A stretch of DNA of 64,000 nt from an uncultured Lachnospiraceae bacterium (GTDB lineage: Bacteria; Bacillota; Clostridia; Lachnospirales; Lachnospiraceae), in the NCBI GenBank assembly GCA_947626775.1, contig CANQTL010000007.1, forward strand, positions 1 to 64,000, in the 5' to 3' direction. Position 1 is the first letter of the stretch. Each line of letters begins with the position of its first letter. The position numbers and the translations under genes were made by a program. Under the pieces are notes generated by a model. It was not told the origin of the DNA. It did not search any database and saw only the letters and a program-made list of their open reading frames with translations. Positions 53,122 to 62,231 of the stretch are shown piece by piece.

Positions 53122-54573
53122 ATGATAATTGACATACTGGGAGATATTTCTCTTGCAATGAGTTGTTTAAACGAGACAGATTATATGGAAATTTCAGACC
53201 GTATTAATCGAGCCTTGGGAACGGTTGATTTTCGGATCGCTAATCTGGAATCTCCTATGCTGGATAGGAAAGATATAGCTCCGGCTGATAAAGAAGGACC
53301 AAAAGCAAATTTGAGTATGCAAAAGAAAACTCATAGTATATTTTTTGAAAATATAGATATTAATGCATATACGCTTGCAAATAATCATTTAGGTGATTAC
53401 GGAAGCGAAGGGATTAACTCTACGATTAATTATTTAAACGGTCTCAATAAAAAATATGCTGGCAGTTCAATGCAAATTGAAAAGATATATGATCCAATAA
53501 GAATAGAGCAGGGGGGGGGTACGGTTTCGGTTTTTTCTTTTTGCGAAAACGAATTTGGCATTTCAAATGACAGTATTGGCGTAGCCGGATTTAATGAAGC
53601 AATAATTAAAGAAAAAATATCAGTAGAAGTTAAAACGGCGGACTTGATTGTAGTAATTTTTCACGGCGGAATAGAACATTATCCATTTCCATCACCGAAG
53701 CAGAGAAGCCGATACAGATGGTTGATAGATATAGGGGCGGATATTGTCATAGGGATGCATTCGCACTGCCCGGTAGGTATGGAAAAATATAAAAATAAAT
53801 TTATATATTATGGCTTGGGGAATTTTTTGTTTCCAAGAAAGACGCCAATTATATATAGTAATTGGAATTATGGATATGTTGTTAGATTGGGAATCAAAAA
53901 CAAGAAAAAGCTGCATATTGAAATGCTTCCTTATAGAAATAATTTCAAAGGTACCGAATGGGAGCTGTGCGAATATGATCAATTTAAGCGATATATGGAT
54001 ATCATCTCAGCCGCTATCCCTAATGATGAAAAGTTAAAATATTATTATAATGCATGGGTTCAGTATAACGGCGCGAATCTTTACCATATATTGAAAAATG
54101 CAATTTCGAAAGATGAAAATAAATATTCATTTGATATAGTTAAAAACTTATTTTCTTGTGAAGCACATAATGAGCTTATTACGGCATTTTTAAACAATCG
54201 GTATTATTGTCCGGACGCAGATTTTTCAGATGGGGTAAAGGAGATAAAAAAATATATAAATGTTAAAGAAGCGTATGAAACTGCTGAAATGGTATCCTCA
54301 AAGAATATCGCATTGTGGGGGATTACAGAGAAAACGATGACGGAATTAGGAAAATATACAGATTTAAAGGGGGCTAATATTTTTATTGTGGATCAAGACC
54401 AATTAAAACAGGGATTGCTGGTCGATGGTGTCGTGATAATATCTCCTGAAGAAGTACTGACTAAAAAGATAGATTTATTTAGAATAGGAACCGGCGAGAA
54501 AAATTATAAAAAAATATGTGAATATCTGGTAAATAACGGTTTTGATAAGAAGGCAGTTCAGTTGATCAAATAA
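53122..54573 (+). CDS. CapA-like (PGA_cap) metallophosphoesterase-fold protein with C-terminal Rossmann-like domain
   Basis: This protein has 483 aa. Residues about 1-270 resemble the CapA/PGA_cap fold: ILGDISLAM, ANLESPM, TLANNHLGDYGSEG (Asn-His), FHGGIEHYP and GMHSHCPVGMEKY. These residues would bind two metals. The C-terminal 100 residues are the recurring domain (NIALWGITEKTMTELG, VDQDQLKQGLLVDG). The G9 run near residue 131 lies inside the catalytic domain, so a slip is a full knock-out. I see no signal peptide, unlike capsule CapA proteins. ATG 53122 fits SD taagg better than GTG 53113. Confidence 0.82.
   Translation: MIIDILGDISLAMSCLNETDYMEISDRINRALGTVDFRIANLESPMLDRKDIAPADKEGPKANLSMQKKTHSIFFENIDINAYTLANNHLGDYGSEGINSTINYLNGLNKKYAGSSMQIEKIYDPIRIEQGGGTVSVFSFCENEFGISNDSIGVAGFNEAIIKEKISVEVKTADLIVVIFHGGIEHYPFPSPKQRSRYRWLIDIGADIVIGMHSHCPVGMEKYKNKFIYYGLGNFLFPRKTPIIYSNWNYGYVVRLGIKNKKKLHIEMLPYRNNFKGTEWELCEYDQFKRYMDIISAAIPNDEKLKYYYNAWVQYNGANLYHILKNAISKDENKYSFDIVKNLFSCEAHNELITAFLNNRYYCPDADFSDGVKEIKKYINVKEAYETAEMVSSKNIALWGITEKTMTELGKYTDLKGANIFIVDQDQLKQGLLVDGVVIISPEEVLTKKIDLFRIGTGEKNYKKICEYLVNNGFDKKAVQLIK
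53511..53519 (+). repeat. Poly-G tract (G9) in the CapA-like gene
   Basis: Nine G cover the end of a Gln codon and Gly codons. The frame is open here. Confidence 0.95.
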
Positions 54574-54599
54574 TATTATGGATGGCGAGGTAAAGAGTC

Positions 54600-55766
54600 A
54601 TGAAAATTTCCTTTTTATGCGGAGATGATATCAATATAGATAGTGCGATTATATTTGGCGCCGGTAACTACGGAAATATTATTATCAGTTTATTGATGCG
54701 GCAAAAGGTAAAAGTGGCAGCATGCTTTGATAATGATATCAATAAAGTACATACGCGATGTTATGGAGGCGTTAGGGTTACGCTTCCGTATCTAACCAGA
54801 ATGCCGGTAATTATATGTATACGTAATCAGACGATAGGATCGTTGATAGAAAAGCAGTTAATGGAACTGGAGGGGGGGGGCAACCGCATTTTCAGAGTCG
54901 ACTTTGAACAGGCAGACAGTGAGTTTTTAAAACTTGATGATAAAGAATACTTGAACGTGAGATATTTTAATGCTTTTCATAAAAATATTAATTGGAAAAC
55001 CCCGAGGGGATTTAATGAGAAAATACAATGGTTAAAGCTCAACGATCATAATCCGGACTATCATATTTTGGTGGACAAGGAGATGGCAAAAGAATATGTT
55101 GGTAAAAAAATTGGCGAGGAATATATTGTTCCAACGATTGGCATCTATGAGAATGTGGAGTTGATTCCGTTTGATGAATTGCCGGATAAATATGTCATTA
55201 AATGTACGCATGATTCTGGTAGTACTCATATAGTGGAAAGAAAGAATGCAGGGTATCAGGGTATGGAGGAGATTAAAAAGGATATAGATAAAAAATTAAA
55301 AACGGATTTTTATATACTTGGACGGGAGTGGGCATATAAAGGGGTGAAGCCCAGGATAATTATTGAAGAATTATTAGAAAATAGTGATGGACATGAAATA
55401 ATAGATTATAAATTTATGTGTTTTAATGGGAAAGTGAAATGTTCATTTGTCTGTACAAATCGTAGAGATAGCACAGGACTAAAGGTTACTTTTTTTGATT
55501 TGGATTGGAAAGTTATGCCGTTTGAAAGGCATTATCATAAATCGAAAGAACTGATAAAAAAACCGAATTCATATGCTTTGATGGTGAATTTGGCAGAAAA
55601 AATCAGTGAAAATATACCATTTGCAAGAATAGATTTTTATGAAGTAAATGGACAACCATATTTTGGAGAAATTACATTATATCCAGGCTGCGGCTTTGAA
55701 GAATTTAATCCGCCTGAATGGGATGAAAAACTCGGAGATTGGCTGGATTTAACTAATGTGAGGTAG
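54600..55766 (+). CDS. TupA-like ATP-grasp protein with N-terminal Rossmann-like domain
   Basis: This protein has 388 aa. The N-terminal 90 residues are the recurring domain (AIIFGAGNYGNIIISLL, CFDNDINKVHTR). A G9 run at codons 91-94 marks the linker. From about residue 115 there is a TupA-type ATP-grasp (RGFNEKIQWLKLNDHNPDY, YVIKCTHDSGSTHIV, GEITLYPGCGFEEF). TupA-like enzymes probably form amide or peptide bonds on surface polymers, so an amino-acid or peptide decoration of the glycan is possible. A slip in the tract would remove the whole catalytic domain. Confidence 0.87.
   Translation: MKISFLCGDDINIDSAIIFGAGNYGNIIISLLMRQKVKVAACFDNDINKVHTRCYGGVRVTLPYLTRMPVIICIRNQTIGSLIEKQLMELEGGGNRIFRVDFEQADSEFLKLDDKEYLNVRYFNAFHKNINWKTPRGFNEKIQWLKLNDHNPDYHILVDKEMAKEYVGKKIGEEYIVPTIGIYENVELIPFDELPDKYVIKCTHDSGSTHIVERKNAGYQGMEEIKKDIDKKLKTDFYILGREWAYKGVKPRIIIEELLENSDGHEIIDYKFMCFNGKVKCSFVCTNRRDSTGLKVTFFDLDWKVMPFERHYHKSKELIKKPNSYALMVNLAEKISENIPFARIDFYEVNGQPYFGEITLYPGCGFEEFNPPEWDEKLGDWLDLTNVR
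54872..54880 (+). repeat. Poly-G tract (G9) in the ATP-grasp gene
   Basis: Nine G span the end of a Glu codon and three Gly codons at a domain boundary. The frame is open here. Confidence 0.95.
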
Positions 55767-55770
55767 GGAA

Positions 55771-57063
55771 ATGGTTTCAATTATTACATCTGTTTATAAT
55801 TCGGCGGAATATATTTCCGAAATGCTGGATAGTGTTTTGGCGCAAAGTTATCCAGATTGGGAATTGATTATAATTGACGATGCGTCTACAGATGCTACAT
55901 GGGATATCATTATACAATATAAGGATGCGCGAATTATTTCTGTAAAGAATGAAAAGAATCTTGGGTTAACGGTCAATTTGAATAAAGCGCTTTCAATGGC
56001 GAAAGGAGAGTACATTATCAGGATTGACGGTGATGATATTGCTTGGATAGACAGAATTATGGTACAGGTTCGGTATATGAATGAGAACCCGGACGTGGCT
56101 GTGGCGGGTTGCTGGATGAAAATGTTTGGAGATAAGACAGGAATTTTACAATGTTCATTGGATGCGGATCGCCTGAAGATTAACTTGATATTTAATGCTG
56201 TATTGTTTCATCCGACTTTGATTATCAGGAAATCGATTTTAGATCAATATAAGATTGCTTACGATACTTCTCTGAGGTATGCGCAAGACTATGCGCTGGA
56301 ATATGAGATTAGTAAGTATGCGAAAATAGGGAGTATAGATAAAATATTAGTTGATTATAGGGTGCATAAGAAGCAGATCTCGATAGAGAAGCAGGAGAAA
56401 CAGCTTTTATGTGCAAATAAGACGAGAAAGAAAATCCTGGAAGACTTAGGCGTTGATCTTTCAGATGAAGAATTGCGTTGTTGGTCGGATTTTTGTCTTT
56501 TTCAAAAAAATATGAGTGATGATAAATTAGTGCCGCATGTTATTCAGAAAATTATAGAAAAAAACCGTGTCGAGTGTATTTATAATGAGAAAATACTGGA
56601 AAGGATCTTAATAAAAAAATACGACGAGTATAAAAATGTGTGTCTGAAGGACGTAATGACGACGCAAAATATCGAAGAAAAAAATTGTAAATATTACGGC
56701 ACCTATATTTTTATGGTTATGTGGATGAAAGCTTTAGAAGATGGACTAAATATAGAAAAAGTATTGCTGAAAAATGACATACATAAAATTGCAATATATG
56801 GTGCGGGATACATTGGAAAACTTTTGCTGGATCATTTGAGGACAACTGCCGTCAGTGTGCAATATGGAATCGATAAAAATATAGAATATAACTTTATGGA
56901 TAGGGAACTTCCGATTTATTCGCCGGATTATGATGAACTCCCGGAAGTTGATGCGGTTATAGTTACGCCCTTTTATATCTTTGAAAGTATCAGGGAATCA
57001 CTGAAGACTCAGAATGTAAATAGGATAATTTCAATAGAAACAATATTAGAGAACAGAATATGA
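55771..57063 (+). CDS. Glycosyltransferase family 2 with C-terminal Rossmann-like domain
   Basis: This protein has 430 aa. Residues 1-220 form a GT-A domain: ITSVYNSAEYISEMLDSVL, LIIIDDASTDATW, IIRIDGDDIAW (metal-binding Asp-x-Asp) and HPTLIIRKSIL. Residues about 335-430 are the recurring domain (HKIAIYGAGYIGKLLLDHL, YGIDKNIEYNF, VDAVIVTPFYIF). Here the shared domain is at the C-terminus, not the N-terminus. The stop overlaps the next start (ATGA). Confidence 0.92.
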   Translation: MVSIITSVYNSAEYISEMLDSVLAQSYPDWELIIIDDASTDATWDIIIQYKDARIISVKNEKNLGLTVNLNKALSMAKGEYIIRIDGDDIAWIDRIMVQVRYMNENPDVAVAGCWMKMFGDKTGILQCSLDADRLKINLIFNAVLFHPTLIIRKSILDQYKIAYDTSLRYAQDYALEYEISKYAKIGSIDKILVDYRVHKKQISIEKQEKQLLCANKTRKKILEDLGVDLSDEELRCWSDFCLFQKNMSDDKLVPHVIQKIIEKNRVECIYNEKILERILIKKYDEYKNVCLKDVMTTQNIEEKNCKYYGTYIFMVMWMKALEDGLNIEKVLLKNDIHKIAIYGAGYIGKLLLDHLRTTAVSVQYGIDKNIEYNFMDRELPIYSPDYDELPEVDAVIVTPFYIFESIRESLKTQNVNRIISIETILENRI

Positions 57064-58541
57064 ATAATGAAATTATTATTTATGGAACAGGTATGGTAGG
57101 CAAACTGGTCTATTATCATTTATTAATATCTGGACAGTTATATAAGCTAAAAGCTTTTGCTGTGTCGGATAACCAAAAGAAAAAGGATAAAAATACTTTT
57201 ATGTCATATCCGGTATATAAGATATCGGACGTGAAGAAGTTGTTTGGTGAGGCAATAGTTATTGCTGCCGCTTTTCCGAGTCTTCAAAGTGTTTTTGAAA
57301 CGAATATGAATAAGCTGGAATTAAGTAACTACTGGTGTGTAGATGCAGATACTTATAATGAGTACTGTAAAGAGTATATAGAATATAAGAAAAGTATCAA
57401 ACAGAAAATAGAAAATGTAGATATACTGTTTTTCCCATCTGATAACAATAGCACATCGGGAGCTTTTTTGAGCATGCTGGATTTAATTTCGGAAAGTATT
57501 AAATGTGGCCTAAAGTGTCTCGTAATATTGTCGGAATATGGAGATGGCGAAGAAATATTAGATGATTCTGGGGTGCCATATCAATATATACAGATGAATC
57601 ATTGGTGTGAAAGAGAAGACAGCCTGGAAAAAACATGGCAGGATTACATGCTTGCAGATCAAGGCCAGGCATTAAAAGAAATAGAAGACATTATTGAACG
57701 TTATAAAGTAAAAATTGTGCATATGAATACGGTATATACATATTTGGGAGCAGTTGCGGCTCAAAGGAAAAAAGTTCCTGTAATATGGCATATTAGGGAG
57801 AATATAAAGGCGCAAGGATATCGATTTAAAAATGAGGAGGAAGCATACAATTTAATCAATATATCGTACAAAATAGTAGGAGTTTCTAACTATGTATTAA
57901 AGTGCTATCCCTATTTGGCGTGTGAAAAGGCCCAGGTCATATATGATGGCGTAGAAAAAGATAGGTTTTACAAAAGAAGGGAAATCTTTCAAAACAAAAC
58001 AGTAAATATCATAATGGTTGGCGCTATTTGTGACTTGAAGGGACAAAAAGATTTAATACAGGCGGCTAAGTTGCTGCGGGATAGAGGAGTTGCTTTTCAT
58101 ATAAGTCTTATTGGAAATGGAGATAAAGAGTATATACAGAGATTGAAACAGTTTATAGTGAACAATCAACTGGAGGACAAAATATGTTTTGAAGGTATGC
58201 AGAGCAGGGTGGAAGAATTTTATTGGCGAGCCGATATAGCGGTTGTTTCTTCCCGATCAGAGGCATTTGGCAGAGTTACCATTGAGGGTATGCTTTCAGG
58301 CTGTATTGTAATTGGCGCAGATAAAGGGGCTACACTTGAAATAATTGAAAACAATAAAACGGGTTATATATATTCAAGAGACGACAGTCAGGATTTATGT
58401 AATAAAATCATGATGAGTATTACGGAAAGAGAACGGTCTAAAAAAATTTCTTTGTGCGCACAGGACTGGGCGTACAGGACATTCGGAAAAGAAAATAGTG
58501 CATCAAAGTTAATTTGTGAATATAAGAAAATTTGTAACTAA
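57060..58541 (+). CDS. Glycosyltransferase family 4 with N-terminal Rossmann-like domain
   Basis: This protein has 493 aa. The recurring domain is at about residues 1-100 (IIIYGTGMVGKLVYYHL, AVSDNQKKKDK). A GT-B glycosyltransferase follows, with VPVIWHIRENIK, MVGAICDLKGQKDLIQAAKL and SSRSEAFGRVTIEGMLSG (about residue 398; donor-site Glu in the VTIEGM turn). The start overlaps the upstream stop by 4 bases, so the two glycosyltransferases are coupled. Confidence 0.92.
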   Translation: MNNEIIIYGTGMVGKLVYYHLLISGQLYKLKAFAVSDNQKKKDKNTFMSYPVYKISDVKKLFGEAIVIAAAFPSLQSVFETNMNKLELSNYWCVDADTYNEYCKEYIEYKKSIKQKIENVDILFFPSDNNSTSGAFLSMLDLISESIKCGLKCLVILSEYGDGEEILDDSGVPYQYIQMNHWCEREDSLEKTWQDYMLADQGQALKEIEDIIERYKVKIVHMNTVYTYLGAVAAQRKKVPVIWHIRENIKAQGYRFKNEEEAYNLINISYKIVGVSNYVLKCYPYLACEKAQVIYDGVEKDRFYKRREIFQNKTVNIIMVGAICDLKGQKDLIQAAKLLRDRGVAFHISLIGNGDKEYIQRLKQFIVNNQLEDKICFEGMQSRVEEFYWRADIAVVSSRSEAFGRVTIEGMLSGCIVIGADKGATLEIIENNKTGYIYSRDDSQDLCNKIMMSITERERSKKISLCAQDWAYRTFGKENSASKLICEYKKICN

Positions 58542-58576
58542 GGAATTGAAAGCAAAGACATAATGAGGAGAAGAAT

Positions 58577-59692
58577 ATGTTGTATGCATCTGAAACCGTA
58601 AGCTTGTTGCATGACAGCGATAAGATTGTGATTTACGGCGCCAGGATTGTTGCGAAAGAAGTGGCGGAATGCTTTATGCACGAACCATATAACCTGACGT
58701 TAGAATGTTTTATGGTGTCTGATATGACAGGAAATCCAACCAGTTTATTAGGACTTCCGGTCATCACTATTGACGAAGGGGAAAAATGGTATCGGGATGC
58801 GCTGATCGTGGTAGCCGTTCTGGAAAAATATCAAGAGGAAATAGTCAATAATCTTAAACAGCATGATTTTCATCATATTTTGCCCATGGGATTTGAAAGC
58901 GATATTTGGAGTGAACTCAGGGGAAATTATGTGGAAAATTTATTTGAGAAAAGCGGGAAAAAATATCTGACGCTGGAAAACGATATGAAGAGAATCTGCA
59001 GAACCGCGGAAGCCGTGCATGTATATCAGGTGAGATCACATGTAGATAAGTCGATTGGACAGGATCTTGGACAGTACTCGTGGGAGATACCGATCCAAGC
59101 CGGAGCGGCGCTTACGGACAAAGTGGTATGTGTGGTCAGGGATAACGTAGGCGAGAACATATCTTATAAAAATCGGGAGTACTGCGAATTGACAGCGCTA
59201 TACTGGATATGGAAAAATGATCGTTCCGATTATATAGGGCTGTGCCATTATCGCAGGCACTTTGCGCTGGATGAAGAGACAATAGAACGGTTAAAAACTT
59301 CAGATATTGATGTTGTGCTTACGATTCCTATATTGAATTTTCCAGACGTGCGTTCAATGTACGTGAAGGATCATATTGAAAGTGACTGGGATACTATGTT
59401 AGAGGCATTAGAGGTATTGCAACCAAAGTATTATCAGACAGCTTTGCAAATTCAAAAGGGAGTATATTACTATGCCTACAATATGTTTATCGCTCGCAGA
59501 GATATATTTGACAGTTATTGCGGATGGCTATTCCCAATTCTGCAGTATATAGAGGATAGGTGCGGGAAGAAAGAGGATATATACCAGAACAGATATATCG
59601 GTTTTCTGGCCGAAAGATTATTGTCTGTTTTTTTTATATATCATAGCAATGAATGGAAAATCGTTCATGCCAGAAAGAATTTTTACTTATAG
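58577..59692 (+). CDS. DUF4422 glycosyltransferase-like protein with N-terminal Rossmann-like domain
   Basis: This protein has 371 aa. The N-terminal 110 residues carry the recurring domain (KIVIYGARIVAKEVAEC, MVSDMTGNPTSLLGLPV). The C-terminal part matches DUF4422 glycosyltransferases of capsule clusters: VYQVRSHVDKS, IQAGAAL, NREYCELTALYWIWKN, IGLCHYRRHF, YYYAYNMFIARRDIF. It sits beside a second DUF4422 gene. SD gaggag precedes the ATG by 6 bases. Confidence 0.88.
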   Translation: MLYASETVSLLHDSDKIVIYGARIVAKEVAECFMHEPYNLTLECFMVSDMTGNPTSLLGLPVITIDEGEKWYRDALIVVAVLEKYQEEIVNNLKQHDFHHILPMGFESDIWSELRGNYVENLFEKSGKKYLTLENDMKRICRTAEAVHVYQVRSHVDKSIGQDLGQYSWEIPIQAGAALTDKVVCVVRDNVGENISYKNREYCELTALYWIWKNDRSDYIGLCHYRRHFALDEETIERLKTSDIDVVLTIPILNFPDVRSMYVKDHIESDWDTMLEALEVLQPKYYQTALQIQKGVYYYAYNMFIARRDIFDSYCGWLFPILQYIEDRCGKKEDIYQNRYIGFLAERLLSVFFIYHSNEWKIVHARKNFYL

Positions 59693-59716
59693 ATATTGGA
59701 ATAAAAGGGAAAAGTG

Positions 59717-60763
59717 ATGCAAAAAATTTACATCTTCGGCGCGCATTCCCGTGCGCAGACTACAGGAGTATATTTGACAAAGTTAAATACAGGGCTGGAG
59801 ATTGCGGCCTATCTGGTGAACAATGACGAGAACAATCCGGTCAAGATCAGCGGCGTACCTGTCCTGCATATTGACGAACACTCCGCTTTGGATAAGGAAC
59901 TGCCGGTCTATATCGGCACCAGAGGGCTCTATCACGATGAAATCAAGGCGCTGCTTAGGTCATTGGGGATGAAGAAGGTTATTCCTGTTACACCTGAGCT
60001 GGACATGCAGCTTCGAAATGACTATCTGCGGCGGTATTATGCGGAGACAGGCCAGGAATTCCATAAGATAGAGGGGTATTCTTCTGCCTGTATCTATGTG
60101 GTGAAGTCAGCGCTGGACAAGCCCTTGAAGCAGGAGTATACGTTGACGGAAGGCCGGGTTGAGATCCAGGTGGGAGCGGCGCTGACTGATAGGAGGATCG
60201 CCGCGGTCCGCGACGATACCGGGCATCATATTTCTGATAGAAACAGACAGTTCTGTGAGCTGACTGCCTTGTATTGGATCTGGAAGAATGCGGGGGAGGA
60301 TATTGTCGGACTGGAACATTACAGGAGACATTTTCTTCTGCCGGACAACTGGAAAGAGAGGATGGTGTCTGAGAGGATCGATGTGATCCTGCCGACGCCG
60401 CTCTATGTAGGCCCCAGTCTTGCCCGCAATTATAAGGACAGGCATGTGGCGGACGACTGGGAGTTCATGATGCAGACGCTGCGGCTGCTCTATCCGGAGG
60501 AATATGATGCGGCGGAGTGCTTTTTTGAGGGAAATCTGTACTCGCCCTGCAATATGTTCATTATGAGGAGAGATGTGCTGGACGCTCTGTGCGCGTGGAT
60601 GTTTCCGATCATCTTTGCCTGTGCGGAACACGGTGGGGAAAGAGAGGATACATACCAGAACCGGTACCCTGGATTTCTGGCGGAACGGCTGATGTCATTT
60701 TTCTTTGCAAACCGCAGGAGCGCATACAGAGTGATCTATGCGGACAAAAATTTTCTGGAATAG
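59717..60763 (+). CDS. DUF4422 glycosyltransferase-like protein (GC-rich copy)
   Basis: This protein has 348 aa, with the same two-part design as the previous gene: the N-terminal domain (IYIFGAHSRAQTTGVYL) and DUF4422 motifs (IQVGAAL, NRQFCELTALYWIWKN, GLEHYRRHF, YSPCNMFIMRRDVL). It is clearly GC-richer than its neighbour, so it belongs to the conserved right flank and is not a recent duplicate. ATG 59717 follows SD aaggga by 6 bases; the GTG at 59714 is an alternative. Confidence 0.88.
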   Translation: MQKIYIFGAHSRAQTTGVYLTKLNTGLEIAAYLVNNDENNPVKISGVPVLHIDEHSALDKELPVYIGTRGLYHDEIKALLRSLGMKKVIPVTPELDMQLRNDYLRRYYAETGQEFHKIEGYSSACIYVVKSALDKPLKQEYTLTEGRVEIQVGAALTDRRIAAVRDDTGHHISDRNRQFCELTALYWIWKNAGEDIVGLEHYRRHFLLPDNWKERMVSERIDVILPTPLYVGPSLARNYKDRHVADDWEFMMQTLRLLYPEEYDAAECFFEGNLYSPCNMFIMRRDVLDALCAWMFPIIFACAEHGGEREDTYQNRYPGFLAERLMSFFFANRRSAYRVIYADKNFLE

Positions 60764-60813
60764 ATGTAATTTTTCTTTATGCGGGCAATGGGCCGGGCAG
60801 ACAGGAGGAAAGC

Positions 60814-61476
60814 ATGAACTTTGAATTAACCGCATCGATGATGTGCGCTGACTACGGCAATTTAGAGCAGGAAGTGAGGGAACTGGAGGCGGGAGGGATC
60901 GATTCTTTCCACGTCGACATTATGGACGGGCGCTATGTGCCTAATTACGCCATGTCCTTAAACGACATGCGCTACATAGCGAGCGCCACGGACAGGCCCG
61001 TGGACGTTCATCTGATGGTGGAACACCCCAACAATACCATATCGATTTTTCTGGAAAATCTGCGCAAGGGGGACACGATATACATTCATCCGGAGGCAGA
61101 GTATCATCCGTCCACAACGCTGCAGAAGATCATCAATGCCGGCATGGTGCCGGGGATTGCAATCAATCCGGGCACCAGCGTGGAGACGATTATGGAGATG
61201 CTGCGGATCGTAAAGAAAGTGCTGGTGATGTCGGTGAACCCGGGAAACGCGGGCCAGATGTATCTGCCTTATGTGGGGAAGAAGATCACCCGGCTCCTGG
61301 CGCTGAAGGATGACATGGATTTTGATATCTACTGGGACGGCGCGTGCAGTGCGGACAAGATCAGGGAGTATGCGCCGAGAGGGGTGAAGGGCTTCGTGCT
61401 GGGCACGACGCTGCTGTTCGGCAAGGACCGGCCCTACGGGGAGACGCTGAAGAATATCCGGGAGCTGAGATTTTAG
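60814..61476 (+). CDS. rpe: Ribulose-phosphate 3-epimerase
   Basis: This is a TIM-barrel pentulose-phosphate epimerase of 220 aa. It has ASMMCADYGNLEQEV, FHVDIMDGRYVPNY (metal-binding His/Asp), VDVHLMVEHP, VMSVNPGNAG and a phosphate-binding GFVLGTTLLFG. It interconverts ribulose-5-phosphate and xylulose-5-phosphate. Its position directly before the cytidylyltransferase and dehydrogenase suggests that it feeds a CDP-polyol branch, so it may be a second copy distinct from the housekeeping enzyme. SD ggagga is 6 bases before the ATG. Confidence 0.9.
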   Translation: MNFELTASMMCADYGNLEQEVRELEAGGIDSFHVDIMDGRYVPNYAMSLNDMRYIASATDRPVDVHLMVEHPNNTISIFLENLRKGDTIYIHPEAEYHPSTTLQKIINAGMVPGIAINPGTSVETIMEMLRIVKKVLVMSVNPGNAGQMYLPYVGKKITRLLALKDDMDFDIYWDGACSADKIREYAPRGVKGFVLGTTLLFGKDRPYGETLKNIRELRF

Positions 61477-61499
61477 AAAGTCTGCAAGGGAGGCGTCAC

Positions 61500-62231
61500 A
61501 TGAATGCGGCATTGATCCTGTCGGGCGGGACAGGCACGCGGATGGGGCTGGATACGCCGAAACAGTATATAGAGGTCTGCGGGGAGCCGGTCATTGCATA
61601 CTGTATGAGAAGTCTGTTTGGCCACAGCGGGATCGATGCGGTATGGATCGTGGCGGAGGCGGAGTGGCAGGAGTATATCCTGAAATGCCTGGAAGAGATC
61701 TTCCGGCGCGGAGGGGAAGAGAAGCGGAGGAAGTGGAGAGGTTTTGCCGGGCCGGGAGCCACCAGGCAGCTTTCCGTCTGGAACGGTCTGGAGGCCATGC
61801 AGAGCTGCGTACAGCCGGGGGATTGTGTGCTGATCCATGACGCGGCGCGTCCGCTGCTGGGGGCGGAACAGATCTCTGCGTGTCTGGAGGCGGTCAGGGA
61901 ACATGATGGGGCGCTGCCCGTGCTGCCCATGAAGGATACGGTGTACCTGAGTCCGGACGGCAGGCGGGTGGGCGGGCTCCTGGACCGCAGTGAAATCTAT
62001 GCGGGGCAGGCGCCGGAGGCTTTTGTCTTCGGGAAATACCATGAGGCAAACCGCAGACTCCTGCCGGAACGGATCCTGGAAATCAACGGCTCTGCGGAAC
62101 CCGCAGTCTTAGCGGGCATGGATGTGGCCATGATAGACGGGGACGAGAGGAATTTTAAGATCACAACGAGGGCGGATCTGGAACGGTTTGGCCGGATTGT
62201 CCGGGAGAGCCGGGGAAGGAACGGCAGATGA
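61500..62231 (+). CDS. IspD/TarI-type cytidylyltransferase
   Basis: This is a nucleotidyltransferase of 243 aa. It has the CTP-binding LILSGGTGTRMG, TPKQYIEVCGEPV, GPGATRQLSVWNGLEAM and VLIHDAARPLL. IspD (isoprenoid path) and TarI (ribitol-5-phosphate cytidylyltransferase) share these motifs. The adjacent dehydrogenase and Rpe favour TarI-like synthesis of a CDP-polyol. The next gene overlaps its end by 4 bases. Confidence 0.88.
   Translation: MNAALILSGGTGTRMGLDTPKQYIEVCGEPVIAYCMRSLFGHSGIDAVWIVAEAEWQEYILKCLEEIFRRGGEEKRRKWRGFAGPGATRQLSVWNGLEAMQSCVQPGDCVLIHDAARPLLGAEQISACLEAVREHDGALPVLPMKDTVYLSPDGRRVGGLLDRSEIYAGQAPEAFVFGKYHEANRRLLPERILEINGSAEPAVLAGMDVAMIDGDERNFKITTRADLERFGRIVRESRGRNGR

Noticed and set aside
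27746-54880. Poly-G tracts as mere sequencing errors
   Set aside because: Six of the seven tracts keep the frame open and the seventh is one base from doing so. Random homopolymer errors would break more frames. Read-level data would still be decisive.
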